NCBI GenBank assembly: GCA_002794465.1
Contig: MTSL01000146.1
Coordinates: forward strand, 1 to 44,627
From: Paramicrosporidium saccamoebae
Taxonomy: Eukaryota; Rozellomycota
Direction: 5' to 3'
DNA: 44,627 nt
Every line of letters begins with the position of its first letter. The stretch's first letter is position 1. The notes beneath the pieces are model-generated. The model did not search any database and was not told the DNA's origin. It saw nothing but the letters and a program-made list of their open reading frames with translations. A program made the translations under genes and the position numbers. Positions 40,640 to 44,627 of this stretch are shown piece after piece.

Positions 40640-41455
40640 CTACGGGTTCAGAGCAAGTAGAATGGGATCCATTAATAGGTGGCAACACTGACAGTGCGCT
40701 CTCGCCGCCAATTCGAACCAGGATCTTCTTTCATAGTGATCAAATATGACCACCTTGAGGACTGTCAGGAACAGTTCACCCTCTGGTCCCTCTAGAACAC
40801 ACGTCATTATACCAAGAAATTTCCGTGTGCACATTTTCCCATCCAGGAACATCCTGTCCTTCCATAGAAACATTGCCATAAAGCGGAGGCACACTGTGCG
40901 CACCTGTCCTGCCAGCACAAAGCCCATCAGAAAGAATACGATAACGCTGACGCCGAGGAAATAGCCCGCGCAGAGAGATGCAGCCAATAGCGCAAACGGG
41001 ATGGCATCGGTGACCACGACGATGAGCCAGCCCAGCCATTTCTTGTACTCTTCTTCGTCGCCAAGAAAGACATGACGTTTCCTCAGACAATCCACTTCAT
41101 CAAATTTATGATACTTTCCCAAAACCAATGTGTCGGGTTTCTCCCAGACCGAGAAGAGAAACCCGAGATGTTTCAAATCATGAAGACCGTTGGACATGAG
41201 TTTGTCTCCAGGACGAAATCGGGCAGACATGAAAAAGTAGATGCGAAAATATCTGATAATGTAAGTAAAGAGGGCGTAGGGAATAAAGCCGACCCAGATG
41301 GAAGCATAGATGATCCATCCCCAGAAAGGATAGCACATGTTAACAATGGTCCATGCCATGAGTAGTAGCAGTAATGCATCGATGATAATACAGAGACAGT
41401 TTACCAGTTTTGGGGCAATTGTGCTTCCCTTGGTGGGCTTGAATGTGAGATACAT
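40640..41455 (-). CDS. Multi-span membrane protein, family A copy 2
   Basis: Family A, 271 aa from the ATG at 41455. The first 200 bp plus leader and the region encoding spans 3-4 to the LEGPEGELFL block are near-identical to A3. The hydrophilic segment between spans 2 and 3 (about 41041-41283) is clearly different from A3. It keeps four predicted spans, including KLVNCLCIIIDALLLLLMAW, and the CQCCHLLMDP C-terminus. A TATAAATA lies on the minus strand at about 41540. Function unknown. Confidence 0.7.
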   Translation of the reverse strand: MYLTFKPTKGSTIAPKLVNCLCIIIDALLLLLMAWTIVNMCYPFWGWIIYASIWVGFIPYALFTYIIRYFRIYFFMSARFRPGDKLMSNGLHDLKHLGFLFSVWEKPDTLVLGKYHKFDEVDCLRKRHVFLGDEEEYKKWLGWLIVVVTDAIPFALLAASLCAGYFLGVSVIVFFLMGFVLAGQVRTVCLRFMAMFLWKDRMFLDGKMCTRKFLGIMTCVLEGPEGELFLTVLKVVIFDHYERRSWFELAARAHCQCCHLLMDPILLALNP

Positions 41456-41815
41456 GGCCGAACGGAGAAGCTGATGTGGCTCTTTGCTTGTGTTGTTGTC
41501 CAATGGGAGTGACTCCTGAATGGTAACGTGGGATGGCTATTTATAGAACAAGGTGGCGATTGGCCCATTGAGCAGCAGAGACTTGTTATAATCTTGTTTT
41601 ATTCGTCAGAACTATTATTGTTTGCGTAGGCATAGCGCATTGAAATACTTGATGGCCACGGGACTGTAGAAACGGGACCAATGGATTTCCTTGATCCTCT
41701 CACTCTAATGCATGTGCGATCAATCATTAAATTTCCCTACGGTCGTTGCTATTTTTAGAATATTGATTTTTTTCTATAACCATGTCGACTCTGCCCCTGG
41801 ACCATCTTTGACGCG
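41456..41815. promoter_or_regulatory. Bidirectional promoter of pair A2/B2
   Basis: Divergent spacer. The A side carries TATAAATAG on the minus strand (about 41538-41546). The B side has CTATAACC (41775), a weaker match at the position of B1's TATAAATA. The 70 bp nearest A2 are identical by eye to those of A3. Confidence 0.5.
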
Positions 41816-42576
41816 ATGCAAACTATCGCTACTGTCTCTGCGGTCACGGGCGCAATTGCTGCTGGCCTGCTACTCTGTCTGGGAGGCCTAAAGGATCTTG
41901 TAGAACCATCACAAATCGCGGGATGCTGTGATTGGTTTGTCGAATGTGCCACCATCTGGAAGGCATGCATCACATTCAAAGGCAAGAAACTGGTCAAAGC
42001 GCTTCGCTATATGTGGAATAATGACGTCCTCAATGAGGAAACTCAATCAAGCCTCGCATTAAGTGCCATCAGCCGCATGGAACTTGAGCGGCAGGAGGCG
42101 CTCTATTGGGCCCTTTTCATCGAGAATCCAAAAAATGCATGGATAATGGCTAACTTGCCCAAACCCCCAGATCTCGATAGCGACCTCCCGTGTGGAGATG
42201 CTGAGTCTTCTGTGCCTACAGAGAGGGAAAACACCCAGCGGCCCGTGACTGTTTCATTGAGGACTGATATGTTAAGGGTGCGCATGCAGAATGTCGGTTT
42301 TGCGGTTTTCGTCCTCCCGATATAAAAATTACTTTGTACGCCATCGGTAAGAAGATGAAGCACATGTATCCATGGCCCCGATGTTGCAGTGCTTGTGGGT
42401 ATGATGCCGTGAAATTTGGACTGGCGGAGGGTTCAGCGCTCGTGGTTGCTGGCACAGACAGTGATGCTAAGACCGACAATCAGATCCGTGAAGACAAGCG
42501 AGACTGTAACGAAAGACCGACGTCAAGTCAGTGTAATAATGGTAGTTCAAAAGAACCATTTACTGGGTACAAATAA
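41816..42576 (+). pseudogene. Family B copy 2: internally deleted and disrupted
   Basis: Starts like B1 (MQTIATVSAVTGAIAAGLLL) but jumps at GLKDLV straight to EPSQIAGCC, losing 493 bp of the B1 locus: the intron and exactly 153 codons, so frame is kept. The deletion joins at GTAGAACC. It then follows B1 to the RPVTVS block, where one base is missing and the Trp codon of EDW reads TGA. Beyond this, the other frame resumes a B1-like CRFCGFRPPDIKI and cysteine cluster, and the B1 stop is CGA. Either it is a pseudogene, or a 26-nt GT-AG segment (42249-42274) is spliced out, which restores the frame to GAHAECRFC. Confidence 0.65.
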
Positions 42577-43058
42577 CTGTTATCGTACATTAAGTTTTGC
42601 CAAAGGAGCCATTGCAGGCTTTGGTTGTGAAAATATTGAGAGCCATTCTACAGTACATAACTTGTCAGATGATCCCTTACCAGTATGTATGGCCAAAGTC
42701 TGCTTGGGCCCATATTTCAAATGGATGAATCAAGTAAAATTTCTAGTATTTGAATCACTTTAGATGGGCCGGATTGTGCGGGCCTCGCTTAACCATATAT
42801 AGAGCAATGGTTAGAAAATATAGGATAAGTAAAATTCCATTCCCTCAATTCGAAATTTTCGCGTCAGATTTACAATAGCCGCTTGCCAAAAGCGCCGGTT
42901 GATTAGATGATACTAGAACTGAGATGAATATACTCACCCGATGGCCAATGAGCTTGATGGGATGCAGTCAGTCCTTTCAGCCCGTCATTCAGCTCTTCAT
43001 ATGGGCCTCTGCTTGGTTGTAACGCAATTAGCAGAATGGTATTTACGACACACTACAG
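42577..43058. other. Spacer between B2 and A3 (part of the repeated unit)
   Basis: About 480 bp without a supported gene, homologous in patches to 40052-40639, including the GATGGGCCGGAT motif at 42763 and the TTTGCCAAAGGAG motif near 42594. Short ORFs here are chance readings of the repeat. Confidence 0.5.
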
Positions 43059-43862
43059 TTAAAGTAGAAGGGAATCTCTTAATGAGTGGCAGCACTGACA
43101 GTGTACTCTCGCTGCTAACTCGAACCAGGCTCTTCTTTCATAGTGATCAAACATGACCACCTTGAGGACTGTCAGGAACAGTTCACCCTCTGGTCCCTCT
43201 AGAACACACGTCATTATACCAAGAAATTTCCGTGTGCACATCCTTCCATCTAGAAACATCCTGTCCTTCCATAGAAACATTGCCATAAAGCGGAGGCACA
43301 CTGTGCGCACCTGTCCTGCCAGCACAAAGCCCATCAGAAAGAATACGATAACGCTGACGCCGAGGAAATAGCCCGCGCAGAGAGATGCAGCCAATAGCGC
43401 AAACGGGATGGCATCGGTGACCACGACGATGAGCCAGCCCAGCCATTTATTATACTCGTATTCATCGCCAAGAGAAATATATCGGCTCCTCAGACAGTCC
43501 ACTTCATCGTCCTTGTCATAATAGCCAAGAATCAAAGAATCGGGCGTTTCCCAGGTCGAAAAGAGAAACCCGAGATGCTTCAAATTATGAAGATCGTTGG
43601 ACATGAGCTTGTCTCCAGGACGAAACTTGGCGATCACGAAAGAACGGATACAAAAACGTCTGATGACCCAGGTAAAGAGTGCGTATGAAATAAAGCCAGC
43701 CCAGATGGAGGAGTAGATGATCCATCCCCAGAAAGGATAGCACATGTTAACAATGGTCCATGCCATGAGTAGTAGCAGTAATGCATCGATGATAATACAG
43801 AGACAGTTTACCAGTTTTGGGGCAATTGTGCTTCCCTTGGTGGGCTTGAATGTGAGATACAT
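43059..43862 (-). CDS. Multi-span membrane protein, family A copy 3
   Basis: Family A, 267 aa from the ATG at 43862. It matches A2 almost exactly over the first 66 codons with leader and over spans 3-4 through LEGPEGELFL. Its central block (about 43448-43690) instead resembles A1: RSFVIAKF and PDSLILGYYD against A1's RSFTVAKF and PDGLILAYYD. It ends early (CHSLRDSLLL) relative to A2. The upstream region keeps the TATAAATA box (about 43947). No B gene lies divergently from it before the window ends. Confidence 0.7.
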   Translation of the reverse strand: MYLTFKPTKGSTIAPKLVNCLCIIIDALLLLLMAWTIVNMCYPFWGWIIYSSIWAGFISYALFTWVIRRFCIRSFVIAKFRPGDKLMSNDLHNLKHLGFLFSTWETPDSLILGYYDKDDEVDCLRSRYISLGDEYEYNKWLGWLIVVVTDAIPFALLAASLCAGYFLGVSVIVFFLMGFVLAGQVRTVCLRFMAMFLWKDRMFLDGRMCTRKFLGIMTCVLEGPEGELFLTVLKVVMFDHYERRAWFELAARVHCQCCHSLRDSLLL

Positions 43863-44133
43863 GGCCGAACGGAGAAGCTGATGTGGCTCTTTGCTTGTGT
43901 TGTTGTCCAATGGGAGTGACTCCTGAATGGTAACGTGGGATGGCTATTTATAAAACAAGGCGGCGATTAGTGCATTAAGTAACAACGATGATGCAATTTT
44001 GTGATTCCGTTCATCTAAATTATTATTGTCTGTATAATACTAGGAAAGTCCTTGAGTGTCGCGGTTAATCCAGGGCATGGCTAAAATTGTACCATTGTAA
44101 TTTTGTGCCATTGGGAATTTAGATGGGCTGTGC

Positions 44134-44227
44134 CATAGGGTGCTAACTAGGCCTGTACCATAGCCAGGACATTCAACTAGGCTTGTAGCATAGCCAGGCC
44201 ATTCGACTAGGCTTGTGCCATAGCCAG
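44134..44227. repeat. 30-bp tandem repeat, three units
   Basis: Three units of the form ACTAGGCTTGTRSCATAGCC plus AGG.CATTC. They begin at about 44145, 44175 and 44205, with a looser, older GTGCCAT-type unit before. The last runs into the inverted repeat. Confidence 0.7.
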
Positions 44228-44278
44228 TTCGAGTCAATTAATGCACTATTGTATAGTAATTGACTAGGACTGGCTATG
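44219..44278. repeat. Long inverted repeat (hairpin)
   Basis: The arms are CATAGCCAG plus AGTCAATTA (44219-44240, with a TTCG spacer) and TAATTGACT plus CTGGCTATG (44257-44278, with an AGGA spacer). Two perfect 9-bp stems are separated by a 4-nt internal loop and closed by a 16-nt loop. Confidence 0.75.
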
Positions 44279-44627
44279 CTACATGTATTCTGACTATCTT
44301 TCTATTTAGGCCAGCGCATGTAGGGGTATGGAACGAGATCAAATAGCCCAGAGAATCATACCACCATTGCGCGTAGCAGAAGTCATAAACACACAGACTA
44401 ACAGCAAACTAGCGATATACATGCCTCGTGTTGACCGACGAGTTCTGTTGATCCGCAGTGTTCATCGACTCTTCATTTCTGTTGACCTGATCCTCAATTT
44501 GTACTGGCTTTCAGTGTTCGCTGACTCGCAGCTCCTACTTTAACTTGATACCGGAGGATCATTCTGAGCTTTGTAAGTCCTACTATTGCCTACCTGTATA
44601 TGAAAAGTCTGTAAGAGGCATGGTATC

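Larger units (their letters stand above)
43863..44627. other. End of the array: A3 promoter and repeats, no B3
   Basis: The part next to A3 (to about 44030) is promoter sequence shared with A1/A2, and its outer part resembles A1 more than A2. Beyond it come 30-bp repeats and a long inverted repeat. A 71-codon ORF at 44328-44543 has no recognisable feature. No B homologue is found where B3 would be expected. Confidence 0.5.

Noticed and set aside
44328..44543. 71-codon ORF near the right edge
   Set aside because: Short, no homology to A or B, no domain, and in a repeat-rich region; not enough to call a gene.

Overview
The window is a very gene-dense eukaryotic nuclear segment: about 32 protein-coding loci in 44.6 kb, with many intergenic gaps of 20-300 bp. 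The gene content is that of an opisthokont microbe, most likely a fungus or a close relative of fungi with a reduced, compact genome. The main pointer is TIM54, best known from fungi, together with EFG1, COA6, an mL41/MRPL27-like protein, V-ATPase c'' and PEX14. A parasitic early-diverging (Rozellomycota-like) lineage would fit the compactness and the many secreted proteins, but this is inference and I cannot name a species. The organism has mitochondria (TIM54, COA6, mL41, threonine catabolism), peroxisomes (PEX14, a C-terminal SKL on IDH) and a secretory pathway (beta'-COP, V-ATPase). The first bases do not look like a chromosome end.

The most general feature is splicing. Reconstructing the split genes by protein homology gives about 24 introns, all 29-35 nt long. 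At least two have GC-AG rather than GT-AG ends. Several of them create tiny first exons of 7-10 codons. One optional upstream exon in IDH would add a mitochondrial presequence. Spliceosome genes (PRP4, CDC40/PRP17 and a single U1A/U2B''-type protein) lie in the same window.

Layout. 0.3-12.5 kb: housekeeping RNA-biology genes (DED1, SDA1, PRP4, CDC40) alternate with predicted secreted proteins of unknown function, two of which (2.9-4.3 kb and 9.5-11.0 kb) are diverged paralogues. 12.5-15.6 kb: a repeat-rich stretch, a secreted C-type-lectin-like protein and a secreted M28 peptidase homologue that has lost metal ligands. 15.8-28.4 kb: compact housekeeping genes (EEP phosphatase/nuclease, V-ATPase c'', mL41, COA6, EFG1, TRM4, COPB2, TIM54, PEX14, U1A/U2B'', a MED9-like protein). 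28.6-37.2 kb: metabolism, namely a head-to-head TDH/KBL threonine-to-glycine pair, a membrane-anchored SDR, S-adenosylmethionine synthetase and NADP-isocitrate dehydrogenase, plus an AGC-type protein kinase with a signal peptide.

37.6-44.0 kb: a tandem array of a lineage-specific two-gene unit. Each unit has a multi-membrane-span protein A on the minus strand and, divergently from a shared TATA-containing promoter, a membrane protein B with a C-terminal cysteine cluster. The three A copies are mosaics: long near-identical blocks flank one sharply bounded variable block. B2 has an exact in-frame loss of 153 codons plus a later lesion, and the third unit has no B. This looks like a recombining, possibly surface-variant family and is the best candidate for an undescribed system here. 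The rest of the window also holds a dispersed non-coding repeat of about 150-250 bp (four loci), several minisatellites and a long inverted repeat.
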